Assembly: GCA_030643245.1 (NCBI GenBank)
Contig: DAOWME010000002.1
Span: forward strand, 1 to 41,390
Direction: 5' to 3'
DNA length: 41,390 nt
From: Deltaproteobacteria bacterium
GTDB lineage: Bacteria > Desulfobacterota > UBA8473
A model generated the notes under the pieces. The model was given only the letters and a program-made list of their open reading frames with translations. It was not told the origin of the DNA and did no database searches. Positions 1 through 8,161 of the stretch are shown piece by piece (position 1 is the stretch's first letter; each line of letters opens with the position of its first letter). A program made the translations under genes and the position numbers.

Positions 1-170
1 GAAATAACTTCCCCATTTGTGCATCTCATCTTCAGGCCATCTTTGCCCGATCTTCAAACACAAAATCCTCAAAATAGTTCGACTATTCCTGCGGTTTTGC
101 GTTTTCGGATCGAACAAATCTAACCTAAATCTGAGCGCCAACTTGAGGAAGTTATTTCGTCCCCGTCCCT
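1..170 (+). repeat. Family A palindromic element, copy A1 (left tip cut by window edge)
   Basis: This is a MITE-like element that is one long imperfect palindrome. The left arm begins GAAATAACTTCC and the right arm ends GGAAGTTATTTCGTCCCCG. The centre is AATAG-TTCGA-CTATT, and the two halves are imperfectly complementary along their whole length. Related copies lie at 7981, 12069, 16083, 34865 (inverted) and 41242. Its internal bases are closest to the copy at 34865. It encodes nothing recognisable. Confidence 0.9.
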
Positions 171-469
171 AAGCATCGCACCGAGGTGCGCTTTCCCCGC
201 CCTGCGCCGCTCTTGTCCGGCGTCCGAGGCAGATATGCGACGCTCCTTCCTGTCTTCCGATAAGTAGTGTATCTTAGGCTGGGTGTCCATCTTCAACTTT
301 ATAATATGCTTGACAGCGGGTTTTCGTCTAGTTTACTCTCCAGACTCCTATGTGCTTCCGCGCCTTGGATTGACCAACGGCGGCCTGTACCTTCCATCTG
401 TTCTTGCCTGTATGTCCTCAAGTAGATTCTACAACTCCGCTACCTAGTGTGCATCCAGAAATGAGATAT
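171..469. other. Gene-free stretch with a possible transposase remnant
   Basis: I see no intact gene here. On the minus strand, from about 434 down to 299, an open frame without a start codon contains GTGRRWSIQGAEAH and then a stop. That resembles, weakly, the RRWS-GA-A segment found near the C-terminus of some transposases. The frame is closed by a stop upstream and has no ribosome-binding site, so at most it is a decayed fragment. The identification is tentative and rests on a short motif. Confidence 0.2.
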
Positions 470-536
470 TTTTCGACCTGTTCTGTTGAGTAGGTTTACC
501 TCTTAACGGAATCTTGCTTAACTGCACAGGTGAAAA
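470..536. repeat. Family E small palindrome, copy E1
   Basis: The ends TTTTCGACCTGT and (A)CAGGTGAAAA are inverted relative to each other, and the inner bases GTTGAG and CTTAAC continue the pairing. The same sequence type, GACCTGTKCNGTTG followed by AGGTTTACC, recurs at 2597-2720 and, inverted, at 11970-11996. It is probably a REP-like extragenic palindrome. It lies directly before the candidate promoter of the redox operon. Confidence 0.7.
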
Positions 537-540
537 AACC

Positions 541-569
541 TTGACAACTTCCAGTGCATGTGCTAATTT
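541..569 (+). promoter_or_regulatory. Candidate sigma70-type promoter for the redox operon
   Basis: A perfect TTGACA (541-546) is followed after 17 bp by TAATTT (564-569). Transcription would start near 576, about 68 nt before the ATG of the first gene. The -35 box is strong and the -10 box weak. Position and direction fit, but no experimental evidence is available. Confidence 0.45.
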
Positions 570-643
570 TGCTTTTTTTGAATGATGGCTCATTCATTTT
601 ATTGTCTGGCATAAGAGGTCAGAGGCATTTTGAGGTGCAAGTG

Positions 644-1903
644 ATGAGTGAAACACAGGGTTGGGACTGGGAAACCAAAGAGAAGTTGGTTGCAGATTTG
701 AATAAGTGGAGGAAGGATTTCCCGGTCGTATGGGAATGCATAGTCAGTAACGATGGTGAGAAGATCTCAGCGCCGGTCCGCACGGAAGATGATGAGTTCA
801 CCGTCTGCGTGAACGGTGAAACCTGGGAAAACACCTTTGAGAAATTATGGTCACTGAAATATGGTCCTGATGATCGGTTAATATGTCTCGTGATGAATGA
901 TGATGAATGGACTGTTGCTGTTGACAACGAAATGTGGGAGGAAACTTTCGAATATGTTTGGGGACTGCAGTTCACCCCTGATGGAAAAAGCATTGCGGTA
1001 AATATACACGGCGAAAACGGATATGGGATCTCCTTGAACGGCAAGACCTGGGAAAATGGGTTCGTTGATGCGAGAGATTTTGCTCTTAGCCCTGATGGTA
1101 AGAATACAGCCGCGGGTATCCAGACCAAAAGCCTAGCGGAAGGAGACATCTTTGGATTCGCCGAAGGCATATGGACTGTGGCTGTAAACGGGGAGCCATG
1201 GAAGAGAAATTTTTTGAATGTGTGGGGCATTGCTTTCAGCGCGGATAGCAGGCAGGTGGCGGCAGAGGTGAGAGTCGGCGAATATGAATTTACCATAGCA
1301 GTAAACGGGAATACATGGAACCAGACATTCAAATCTGTGTGGGAACCGATTTTCTACCCACATGGTGTTGACGTATTGGCTCCTGTCCAGACCGATGGTG
1401 GCTGGACCCTGGCAAAGAACGGGCAGATAATATGGGACAAGAAGTTTGTCCAGACATGGCATCAGACCTTCAGCCCGGATGGACAGAAGATTGCCGCAGT
1501 GGTGACTCCGGAATTCGGCAAGTGGACAATTGCAGTCGATGGCTCGCCGTGGTACAAAAAATTTGGAGATGCGATCCTGCCACCGGTTTTCAGCCCCGAC
1601 GGCAGGAAGGTGGCGGCAATAGCCAAGGAGAATAACCGGTGGACAATTGTGACGGATGCGGTTCCTTGGGACGAGGACTTCGATATGATATGGGACCCTG
1701 TTTTCAGTCCGATCGGCGATAAGGTGGTTGCCAAGGCTGAAAAAGACGGGAAGTTCTTCATTGTCGTAGATGGCAAAGTTGGGAAACGTGGATTTGAAGC
1801 CCTCTGGAACCCGATATTTAGTCCTGATGGAAGGAAACTTCTTGTCAGGGCAATAGAGGATGGGAAATATTACCGCCGGATAATGACGTTGGAAGAAGTT
1901 TAG
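644..1903 (+). CDS. tmcD-like: TmcD-like tryptophan-rich beta-propeller protein
   Basis: The product has 419 aa and no signal peptide or membrane segment, so it is probably cytoplasmic. It consists of about nine and a half repeats of roughly 39 residues with the pattern FSPDG-xx-VAA, W-T-I-AV-x-G-x-x-W and F-x-x-x-W, as expected of a WD40-like beta-propeller. Such Trp-rich propellers are encoded with the Tmc transmembrane redox complex of sulfate reducers, where the TmcD subunit has no assigned role. The following genes here encode Tmc/Hmc-type subunits, which supports the call. ATG 644 is chosen because GAGGTG lies 6 nt upstream; the frame is open from 554 but has no such site there. The function is unknown, perhaps a scaffold on the cytoplasmic face of the complex. 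Confidence 0.75.
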   Translation: MSETQGWDWETKEKLVADLNKWRKDFPVVWECIVSNDGEKISAPVRTEDDEFTVCVNGETWENTFEKLWSLKYGPDDRLICLVMNDDEWTVAVDNEMWEETFEYVWGLQFTPDGKSIAVNIHGENGYGISLNGKTWENGFVDARDFALSPDGKNTAAGIQTKSLAEGDIFGFAEGIWTVAVNGEPWKRNFLNVWGIAFSADSRQVAAEVRVGEYEFTIAVNGNTWNQTFKSVWEPIFYPHGVDVLAPVQTDGGWTLAKNGQIIWDKKFVQTWHQTFSPDGQKIAAVVTPEFGKWTIAVDGSPWYKKFGDAILPPVFSPDGRKVAAIAKENNRWTIVTDAVPWDEDFDMIWDPVFSPIGDKVVAKAEKDGKFFIVVDGKVGKRGFEALWNPIFSPDGRKLLVRAIEDGKYYRRIMTLEEV

Positions 1904-1943
1904 AGGTGCATGAATATCCATGAAAAATGGGGAGTGAAAAGAG

Positions 1944-2591
1944 ATGTACGAATTGGTAAGCGGACCATTGGTGTGGATATCGTTCATAGTCTTCATTGGG
2001 GGTAGTCTTTACCAGTTGGGTTCCATGTTAAAACTGGCAAAGAAGGATAAGGTAATATACCCATATATGAGTTTGAAGTACGGTCTGCGGTCGATCATTC
2101 ACTGGATCATTCCCTTTGCCAGCACGAATATGAGAAAACGGCCGGTGATGACTATAATGACTTTCACTTTTCACATATGTCTGGTGCTAACGCCCATATT
2201 GCTTCTCTCTCACAACATTCTTTGGTATCAGTCCTGGAAAATCAGCTGGTGGACATTGCCCGAAGCAACAACTGACATAATGACCGTAATCGTTATTGCC
2301 GCTTCAATTTTCTTCCTCATGAGACGGTTGGTGCTGTCTGAGGTGAGGTTCGTCACCTTTCCTTCGGATTATCTGTTGCTGGCAATTGCAGCGGCGCCAT
2401 TTCTAACCGGTTTGGTGGCTTACCACCAGTGGCTCCCCTATAAGACGATGTTGATTCTCCATATCTTATCCGGCGAAATAATGTTGATCGCTATCCCTTT
2501 TACCAGACTGAGCCATATGTTCTACTTCTTCTTTACCAGGGCGTATATGGGTTCTGAATTTGGCGCGGTTCGTAACTCCAAGGATTGGTAG
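1944..2591 (+). CDS. tmcC/hmcE-like: NarI-like cytochrome b subunit (TmcC/HmcE type)
   Basis: The 215-aa membrane protein has about five hydrophobic segments (residues about 8-28, 68-88, 110-130, 148-165, 172-195). His residues in FTFHICL, LLLSH, LHILSG and RLSHM are placed to bind heme b as in the NarI/DsrM/HmcE family. The expected role is to pass electrons across the membrane between the periplasmic cytochrome and the cytoplasmic HdrD-like subunit, via heme b or quinone. It starts 40 nt after the tmcD-like gene. Its length is close to HmcE and TmcC and far below DsrM. The choice between Tmc and Hmc naming is not settled by the sequence alone. Confidence 0.85.
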   Translation: MYELVSGPLVWISFIVFIGGSLYQLGSMLKLAKKDKVIYPYMSLKYGLRSIIHWIIPFASTNMRKRPVMTIMTFTFHICLVLTPILLLSHNILWYQSWKISWWTLPEATTDIMTVIVIAASIFFLMRRLVLSEVRFVTFPSDYLLLAIAAAPFLTGLVAYHQWLPYKTMLILHILSGEIMLIAIPFTRLSHMFYFFFTRAYMGSEFGAVRNSKDW

Positions 2592-2596
2592 CGGCA

Positions 2597-2720
2597 AAAG
2601 TTTTCGACCTGTGCGGTTGGTCAGGTTTACCGCTTGCCGGCGCTTAACGCAATCCTGTTAACTGAATCATAGGAGACACTTCAAGACACTAGGTTTGTGT
2701 AACTGCACAGTCGAAAGTTT
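2597..2720. repeat. Family E palindrome, copy E2, inside the redox operon
   Basis: The left end AAAAGTTTTCGACCTGTGC and the right end TGCACAGTCGAAAGTTTTTT are inverted relative to each other, with AGGTTTACC and its partner further in. The element fills almost the whole gap between the cytochrome b gene and the Fe-S gene. It stops a few bases before the ribosome-binding site of the latter, so the mRNA should carry a hairpin there. It also creates a spurious upstream TTG start at 2695. Confidence 0.7.
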
Positions 2721-2736
2721 TTTAGGAGGAATGTTC

Positions 2737-4068
2737 ATGGCTGAACCTGCGAGATCTATAGTTGTTGATCCGGGACTGGACGAGACTATAAAAAAACTCA
2801 CGCCCGAACGGATAGAAAGCACGATAAAAAAAGTTCTCACTAAAGAAGCCGCTGCCCGGCTGAAGGTTTACATGCAAACCTGCGTCCATTGCGGCTTGTG
2901 TGCCGAAGCTTGTCATTTCTATCTCTCTCATGACAAAGATCCGCGGTTTTCGCCCGTGGGAAAGGTCAAACAGACTCTCTGGGAGATAGTGAGGAAAAAG
3001 GGCAAGGTAGACGGAGAATTCATAAAAAACTGTTCGAGGATAGCCCATACAGAATGCAACGTCTGCAGACGCTGCAGCATGTATTGTCCTTTCGGCATTG
3101 ATATGGCATACCTTCTCCTTCTGGTACGTCGCATATGCGCGCAATTGGGGGTTGTTCCCCAGTACCTGCAGGACACGGTCAACAGCCACGCAGTGACACT
3201 CAATCAGATGTGGGTGAAACAGGATGAATGGATCGACACCCTTCAATGGCAGGAGGAAGATGCCCAAGATGAAGTAAAGAACGCGCGCATACCCCTTGAC
3301 GTAGAGGGCGCCGAGATCATGTATTCGGTTATAGGGCCGGAGCCGAAATTCCTTGCCCAGCTCTTGGGCAACATCTCGATGATCATGACCGTGGCCGGCA
3401 TGGACTGGACTATGCCTTCCTTTGACGGATGGGATAATAGCAATATGGCCATGTACTCAGGTGATTTTGAGACTATGGCGAGGGTTGAACGGAAGCATTA
3501 TGAGGCGGCATTCAAACTGAAGGCAAAGAAGATCGTAATGGGTGAATGTGGCCATGCATTTCGTGGGGCTGTCTATGATGGGTCCAAGTGGCTCTCATGG
3601 AAGCAATCACCAGTGCCGGTGATCCATGCCATCCAATTCTATTATGAACTCATCAGGGATGGGAAGATAAAGATAGGCAAGAAATTCGAAAAACCCATCA
3701 CGGTTCAGGATCCCTGTAATGTTGTAAGGGGCAGGGGCTTGGGGGAGATGCTTCGTTATATTATGAATGCAGTGTGTGAGGATTTCAGGGACGTTTCTCC
3801 CCGATTTGAGCATAATTATTGCTGCGCTGCAGGCGGAGGGGTAATTAACTGCGGCCCACCCTGGAAAAAGAGCCGTGTGGAGGGTAACAGGGTTAAGGCG
3901 GAACAATTTAAAGCTACGGGAGCGGAGGTAGTTGTTACCCCTTGTCATAACTGCCACAGCGGCATTGAAGATATAGTTGACTATTACAATCTCGGGATGC
4001 ACGTCAAGTTCTTTAGTGAGATACTTGTGGAGGTTATGGAGATTCCCGAGGACATGAAAGCCGAATAA
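2737..4068 (+). CDS. tmcB/hmcF-like: HdrD-like Fe-S subunit (TmcB/HmcF type)
   Basis: The 443-aa cytoplasmic protein carries two [4Fe-4S] ferredoxin motifs (Cys 49/52/55/59 and 107/110/113/117). A C-terminal CCG region follows with Cys 327, Cys-Cys 362/363, Cys 403 and Cys 406, plus GEC at 271. This is the pattern that holds the noncubane cluster in HdrD/HdrB-like proteins. The expected role is exchange of electrons between the membrane complex and a cytoplasmic thiol/disulfide or DsrC-type partner. ATG 2737 is chosen because AGGAGG (2724-2729) lies 7 nt before it; ATG 2731 is too close, and TTG 2695 lies inside the repeat. The protein is similar to DsrK, but the neighbouring cytochrome is not DsrJ. 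Confidence 0.88.
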   Translation: MAEPARSIVVDPGLDETIKKLTPERIESTIKKVLTKEAAARLKVYMQTCVHCGLCAEACHFYLSHDKDPRFSPVGKVKQTLWEIVRKKGKVDGEFIKNCSRIAHTECNVCRRCSMYCPFGIDMAYLLLLVRRICAQLGVVPQYLQDTVNSHAVTLNQMWVKQDEWIDTLQWQEEDAQDEVKNARIPLDVEGAEIMYSVIGPEPKFLAQLLGNISMIMTVAGMDWTMPSFDGWDNSNMAMYSGDFETMARVERKHYEAAFKLKAKKIVMGECGHAFRGAVYDGSKWLSWKQSPVPVIHAIQFYYELIRDGKIKIGKKFEKPITVQDPCNVVRGRGLGEMLRYIMNAVCEDFRDVSPRFEHNYCCAAGGGVINCGPPWKKSRVEGNRVKAEQFKATGAEVVVTPCHNCHSGIEDIVDYYNLGMHVKFFSEILVEVMEIPEDMKAE

Positions 4069-4086
4069 GACAAGAAGGAAGGGGAA

Positions 4087-5748
4087 ATGAATAGAAAACT
4101 TGTTACTTCTATCGTTGCAATAGGGATATGTACATGTTTTTTCTTCTTGTTCGGAGGGACAACGAATATTCGGTCTGAGGAAAATAGTGCTGAGAGCCTT
4201 GCGGAACGTCCGATCTTTATTGCAGACACGGATATATTTCGGGAACTGGAGCGGCCTCCGGTGGAATTTTATCATGGTAAACACGCACTGGCTCTTGAAA
4301 AAGAAGGCTGTGGTGTGTGTCATCCTCAAGACAAGAAGGGTAAATTTACTTTCACATACCCCAAGTTGCGGGATGATATGGCTGAGCAGAGGCTCATGAA
4401 TTTATATCACGACACTTGTGTGGGCTGCCATAGGGAAAGATCAAAAAAGGGCAAGGCGTCCGGTTTTGTTACCTGCGGCGAATGCCACGTTGTGAGGGAA
4501 GTATGTGAAGAGCCAAGTTACGTGCCGGTTACACTTGACACCTATTGTCCCCTGGAAGATGTTTATCACAGAGACTGCATAGCATGCCACAAGGAGGGTG
4601 AACATGTCAAAAAAGCCGCCGGGCCTCTGAACTGGAAAGATTTCTATGTAAAGCAAAAAGCATGGAAGGAAACGGACTGGCCTAATATGCGGTTCGACTA
4701 CTATTTGCACCATAAACACGAAGAAGCCCTGGAAAAGAGATGCGAACTCTGTCATCATATGTCCGACGAAAAGTCTTCCTGCCGGGACTGCCACCGGGAA
4801 AAAGAGGAGGACGGAACGGGTTCTTTCCGAGATGTGGCTCACCTGGGTTGTATAACTTGCCATATGGAACGAAAGAAAGAAGGCCGGAACACAGGCCCTT
4901 TCACTTGCGGAGGATGCCATGCTGAAGGTAAAGAGCGCCCATTAATGGAGATAGCGGATATCCTTCCACCCGATGGGGGGCAACCAGGGGAAGTCCTGAT
5001 CAGCATCGAAGGTGCGAGGATGAAACCGGTTCCCTTTGATCACAAGGCGCATGAGATGCAGACCGTTTCATGCAGCGTTTGCCACCATGAAAAACTTGTT
5101 GCCTGCAAAGAATGCCATACGGAGAAAGGCAGCACAGAAGGTGGTGACGTCAATCTGGCAAGGGCATACCATGAGGTGCCGTCCCAACGGAGTTGTGTGG
5201 GTTGCCACGAGTCCCGGAAATCGGAGCCTTCCTGTGCAGGGTGTCACAAATCGATAGAGGGAGGTCTCAATGAGGCATCTTGTCTCGTTTGCCACAGCGG
5301 GGCTTCGAATGGAGGCACGGATGTAGGGAATATCGGAATGATTGGCGCTCCTGATGATATCCTGCCTGAAAAACTGCCTGAGGAGATAACCATAAGCATA
5401 TTGGAGAGGGACTATATGCCGGCAAATTTTCCTCATCGTGCCATAATTGATAGACTGACGGACATTTCCAACGATAGCGAGTTAGCCAGATATTTTCATA
5501 CGAAGCAAGCGACAATCTGCTCGGGGTGCCATCATTACAGCCCGGTGCAGGAGAAGAAACAAGTGCCCCTTTGCAGCGCTTGTCACAGTGTCCGTAAGGA
5601 ACCAGGGGGATCGAACATACCTAGCCTCCTTGGCGCCTATCACCGCCAATGTTTGGGTTGTCACAAGGAGATGGGAATCGAGCCCACAGGTTGCACCGGA
5701 TGTCATGCTGAGAAAGCTACGGCACAAGCTGAAACGGTTAAAAAATAG
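4087..5748 (+). CDS. hmcA-like: HmcA-like 17-heme periplasmic cytochrome c
   Basis: The 553-aa protein has an N-terminal signal peptide (hydrophobic residues about 5-24). I count 17 CxxCH heme-binding motifs, starting at residues 75, 111, 130, 164, 219, 232, 255, 274, 329, 340, 370, 383, 399, 478, 496, 522 and 536. Extra His residues (for example CHH at 5, 9 and 14, and FDHKAH, FPHRA) can serve as distal ligands, as in cytochrome c3 modules. A segment near 290-325 recurs near 415-450, which shows internal duplication. The classic HmcA has 16 hemes, so this one appears to have one more. The expected role is to accept electrons from periplasmic hydrogenase or formate dehydrogenase via small cytochromes and deliver them to the membrane subunits. 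It starts 18 nt after the Fe-S gene. Confidence 0.9.
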   Translation: MNRKLVTSIVAIGICTCFFFLFGGTTNIRSEENSAESLAERPIFIADTDIFRELERPPVEFYHGKHALALEKEGCGVCHPQDKKGKFTFTYPKLRDDMAEQRLMNLYHDTCVGCHRERSKKGKASGFVTCGECHVVREVCEEPSYVPVTLDTYCPLEDVYHRDCIACHKEGEHVKKAAGPLNWKDFYVKQKAWKETDWPNMRFDYYLHHKHEEALEKRCELCHHMSDEKSSCRDCHREKEEDGTGSFRDVAHLGCITCHMERKKEGRNTGPFTCGGCHAEGKERPLMEIADILPPDGGQPGEVLISIEGARMKPVPFDHKAHEMQTVSCSVCHHEKLVACKECHTEKGSTEGGDVNLARAYHEVPSQRSCVGCHESRKSEPSCAGCHKSIEGGLNEASCLVCHSGASNGGTDVGNIGMIGAPDDILPEKLPEEITISILERDYMPANFPHRAIIDRLTDISNDSELARYFHTKQATICSGCHHYSPVQEKKQVPLCSACHSVRKEPGGSNIPSLLGAYHRQCLGCHKEMGIEPTGCTGCHAEKATAQAETVKK

Positions 5749-5786
5749 TCTTTTATCTCTTTGAAGACCGAGGAACGTAATTAATT

Positions 5787-6716
5787 ATGGGAATCGACCG
5801 ACGAGATTTCTTGAAACGATTAGCAGGGATCGGAGGGGTGGCGTTACTTGGCAAGGGCGCAGAGGCTTATGCGGGTCAGCCCCTTGGGGGTTTTCCCGAT
5901 CACCTTGGCGTCCTCGTTGACACCACCCTATGTGTTGGATGCAGGAGTTGCGAAAAGGCCTGTAATGAGATAAATCAGGATCTGCCCCGGAGACCCCAAG
6001 AGTCGTTTCAGGATATGTCTGTATTTGAGGGACGAAGAAGGATGTCCGCCGGCTCTTACACGGTGGTCAACCGTTATCCTGACCCAAAGGATTCGGAGAG
6101 ACCATTCTACTCAAAATTCCAGTGTATGCATTGCCTCGATCCTGGATGTGTGTCCGCCTGCATTGTCGGTGCCCTGACCAAGGACCCGAGTGGGGCAGTG
6201 AGGTATGATGCCTGGAAATGTATTGGATGTCGATACTGTATGGCAGCCTGTCCCTTCCAGGTACCTGCCTATGAATACCATAACGCACTCACACCTCAGG
6301 TGAGGAAGTGCACCTTCTGTTTCGAAGCGAGGACATCAAAAGGAGAGATGCCTGCTTGTGTTGAGGCTTGTCCGATGGAGGTCATGACCTTCGGCAAGAG
6401 AAGAGAGTTGATCACGATTGCCAAATCGCGGATTAAAAAATACCCTGATCGATATGTTCGCCATATTTACGGTGAACATGAGGTGGGGGGGACCGGCTGG
6501 CTTTATCTTTCCGGCCTTCCATTTGAAGATATCGATTTTCCGAAACTTGGAAATACATCGGTTCCGAGTTATACTGAGCCTATACAACACGCGATCTTCA
6601 AACACTGGATTCCCCCACTGACTTGGTTTGGTGTGCTGGGTTTACTGATGTGGTTTATGAAGCCGGTAGAAAATAAAACTGAACCACGCTCCGACGAGGA
6701 AGGACCCGAGAAATGA
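5787..6716 (+). CDS. hmcB-like: HmcB/DsrO-like periplasmic ferredoxin with Tat signal
   Basis: The 309-aa protein begins with a twin-arginine signal (DRRDFLKRLAGIGG), so it should be exported folded. Four [4Fe-4S] motifs follow: Cys 49/52/55/59, 113/116/121/125, 145/148/151/155 and 175/178/191/195. A C-terminal hydrophobic segment at about 276-290 (WFGVLGLLMWFM) would anchor it in the membrane, as in HmcB. It should relay electrons between the multiheme cytochrome and the NrfD-type quinone-site protein. It starts 38 nt after the cytochrome gene and overlaps the next gene by 4 nt (ATGA), so the two are probably translationally coupled. Confidence 0.88.
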   Translation: MGIDRRDFLKRLAGIGGVALLGKGAEAYAGQPLGGFPDHLGVLVDTTLCVGCRSCEKACNEINQDLPRRPQESFQDMSVFEGRRRMSAGSYTVVNRYPDPKDSERPFYSKFQCMHCLDPGCVSACIVGALTKDPSGAVRYDAWKCIGCRYCMAACPFQVPAYEYHNALTPQVRKCTFCFEARTSKGEMPACVEACPMEVMTFGKRRELITIAKSRIKKYPDRYVRHIYGEHEVGGTGWLYLSGLPFEDIDFPKLGNTSVPSYTEPIQHAIFKHWIPPLTWFGVLGLLMWFMKPVENKTEPRSDEEGPEK

Positions 6717-7924
6717 GTTCCCATGAACATGCTGCCCCCCTTGATAAACGGTTTTTTACAACCGGAGTGAAAATTCTTATCGCTCTCATGATTACCGGTT
6801 TGGGGTTTGGTCTGTACCGAATGATATTTGGTTTGGGGTCGGTTACAAATTTGACTGATCAGTATCCGTGGGGACTCTGGATTGGTGTAGACGTGGCAAG
6901 CGGAGTGGCCCTGGCAGCCGGGGGGTTTACAAGCGCTTTCTTGGCTCATATTTTTCATAGGGAGCACTATCACGCCATCGTCAGACCGGCCCTTCTAACT
7001 GCGATGTTGGGGTATACCTTTGTCGGTATTGGGTTAATGTTTGATCTTGGCAGGTGGTATAATATATGGCATCCAGCGCTTCCCATGATGTGGCAGGGGA
7101 ATTCGGTTTTATTCGAAGTCGGTATGTGCGTAATGGTTTACGTATCCGTATTGTATTTCGAATTTATACCTATTGTGACGGAGCGTTTCATGGGCAGAGT
7201 AAACCTGCCGGGGATTCTCTCTCTTTTGAATGAACCCATCGATGCAACTCTCAGGGTCATAGACACTGTCTCCGGCAAAATCATGTTTCTTTTCGTAATA
7301 GCCGGCGTGGTTCTATCCTGCCTTCATCAATCGTCTTTAGGGACATTGATGGTAATTGCTCCTTACAAGATGCATCCGCTATACTGGTCTCTTCTCTCTC
7401 CTCTGTTTTTTCTTTTTTCCGCCATTGCTGTGGGATATCCCATGGTGATATTTGAATCGATTATCGCATCCAAGTCGTTCGGAAGGGAACCTGAAATGCA
7501 CATCTTGACCCCTCTTGCCAAGTTTACCCCTTACCTGTTGGGTGTTTATATTGCTTTAAAGATCGGTGATATGATTTATAGGGGCAGCTATGTCTATCTC
7601 TTAGAAGGGTCAATCCAGTCTTGGATGTTCTGGTTTGAATTCGGTCTCTTGACAGTGGTACCTTTTCTTATGTTTCTCTCGTCGCGAGTCCGTCAGTCTG
7701 CCGGGTGGTTGTTTACGGCCGCCATCATGTATGTTGTCGGAGTACTCGTGAATCGCGCTACAGTCTTTTTTGTTGCATACCAGCCCCCCTTTGCAGAAAA
7801 GGCCTATTTTCCAGCTATCGGTGAATTCGCACTGACTATTGGTCTTGTCTCGACACTCATGCTTGTCTATCGTGCCATTGTCACCATATTCCCGGTTCTT
7901 CCCGCCCCTGAAGAGGAGTGTTAA
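6713..7924 (+). CDS. hmcC-like: NrfD/HmcC-like integral membrane subunit
   Basis: The 403-aa protein has about ten hydrophobic segments and the NrfD/PsrC family look (early YPWGLWIGVDV segment, then FLAHIFHREHYHAIVRP). Members of this family hold the quinone site and pair with a four-cluster ferredoxin such as HmcB or DsrO, which is the gene just upstream and overlapping. It is the last gene of the redox operon. No small HmcD-like gene is visible between the ferredoxin and mutL. I saw no intrinsic terminator after its stop codon. Confidence 0.9.
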   Translation: MSSHEHAAPLDKRFFTTGVKILIALMITGLGFGLYRMIFGLGSVTNLTDQYPWGLWIGVDVASGVALAAGGFTSAFLAHIFHREHYHAIVRPALLTAMLGYTFVGIGLMFDLGRWYNIWHPALPMMWQGNSVLFEVGMCVMVYVSVLYFEFIPIVTERFMGRVNLPGILSLLNEPIDATLRVIDTVSGKIMFLFVIAGVVLSCLHQSSLGTLMVIAPYKMHPLYWSLLSPLFFLFSAIAVGYPMVIFESIIASKSFGREPEMHILTPLAKFTPYLLGVYIALKIGDMIYRGSYVYLLEGSIQSWMFWFEFGLLTVVPFLMFLSSRVRQSAGWLFTAAIMYVVGVLVNRATVFFVAYQPPFAEKAYFPAIGEFALTIGLVSTLMLVYRAIVTIFPVLPAPEEEC

Positions 7925-7980
7925 TACACCTCTTTATGAAACAATTGATTATGATCCTCGGTAGTTTCCCTTACTGACTA

Positions 7981-8081
7981 AGGAACGGGGACGAAATAAC
8001 TTCCCCATTTGTACATCTCATCTTCAGGCCATCTTTGACCGATCTTCAAACACAAAATCCTCGAAATAGGTAAGACTATTC
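7981..8081 (+). repeat. Family A element, half copy A2
   Basis: The left tip and left arm are present from AGGAACGGGGACGAAATAAC through the central TAAGACTATTC; then the sequence leaves the element and the right arm is missing. The body matches the copies at 16083 and 41242, while the tip is closer to the GGGACGGGGACG type. It lies between the redox operon and mutL. Nothing else is seen in 7925-8161 apart from a 9-bp GGCATCCTT just after the break. Confidence 0.85.
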
Positions 8082-8161
8082 GGCATCCTTGTTAGGTTTC
8101 AGAGGTTCTCTTGGGACCTGACCTGTGTGAACCGTTACAACTTCATTCCTGCGGAGCATCT

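Noticed and set aside
171..469. Group II intron fragment
   Set aside because: Some GC-rich blocks look structured, but no domain V hairpin or reverse transcriptase motif could be found.
619..1332. Minus-strand protein opposite the TmcD-like gene
   Set aside because: It is a shadow frame of the repetitive propeller gene, with no ribosome-binding site or family resemblance.
2695..4068. dsrMKJOP-type sulfite-reduction membrane complex
   Set aside because: The Fe-S and NrfD subunits are similar to DsrK, DsrO and DsrP, but the cytochrome has 17 motifs in place of the three of DsrJ, the cytochrome b is short, and a TmcD-like propeller leads the operon.
8082..8090. Family B fragment after half copy A2
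   Set aside because: Only nine bases (GGCATCCTT) match, which is too short to claim.
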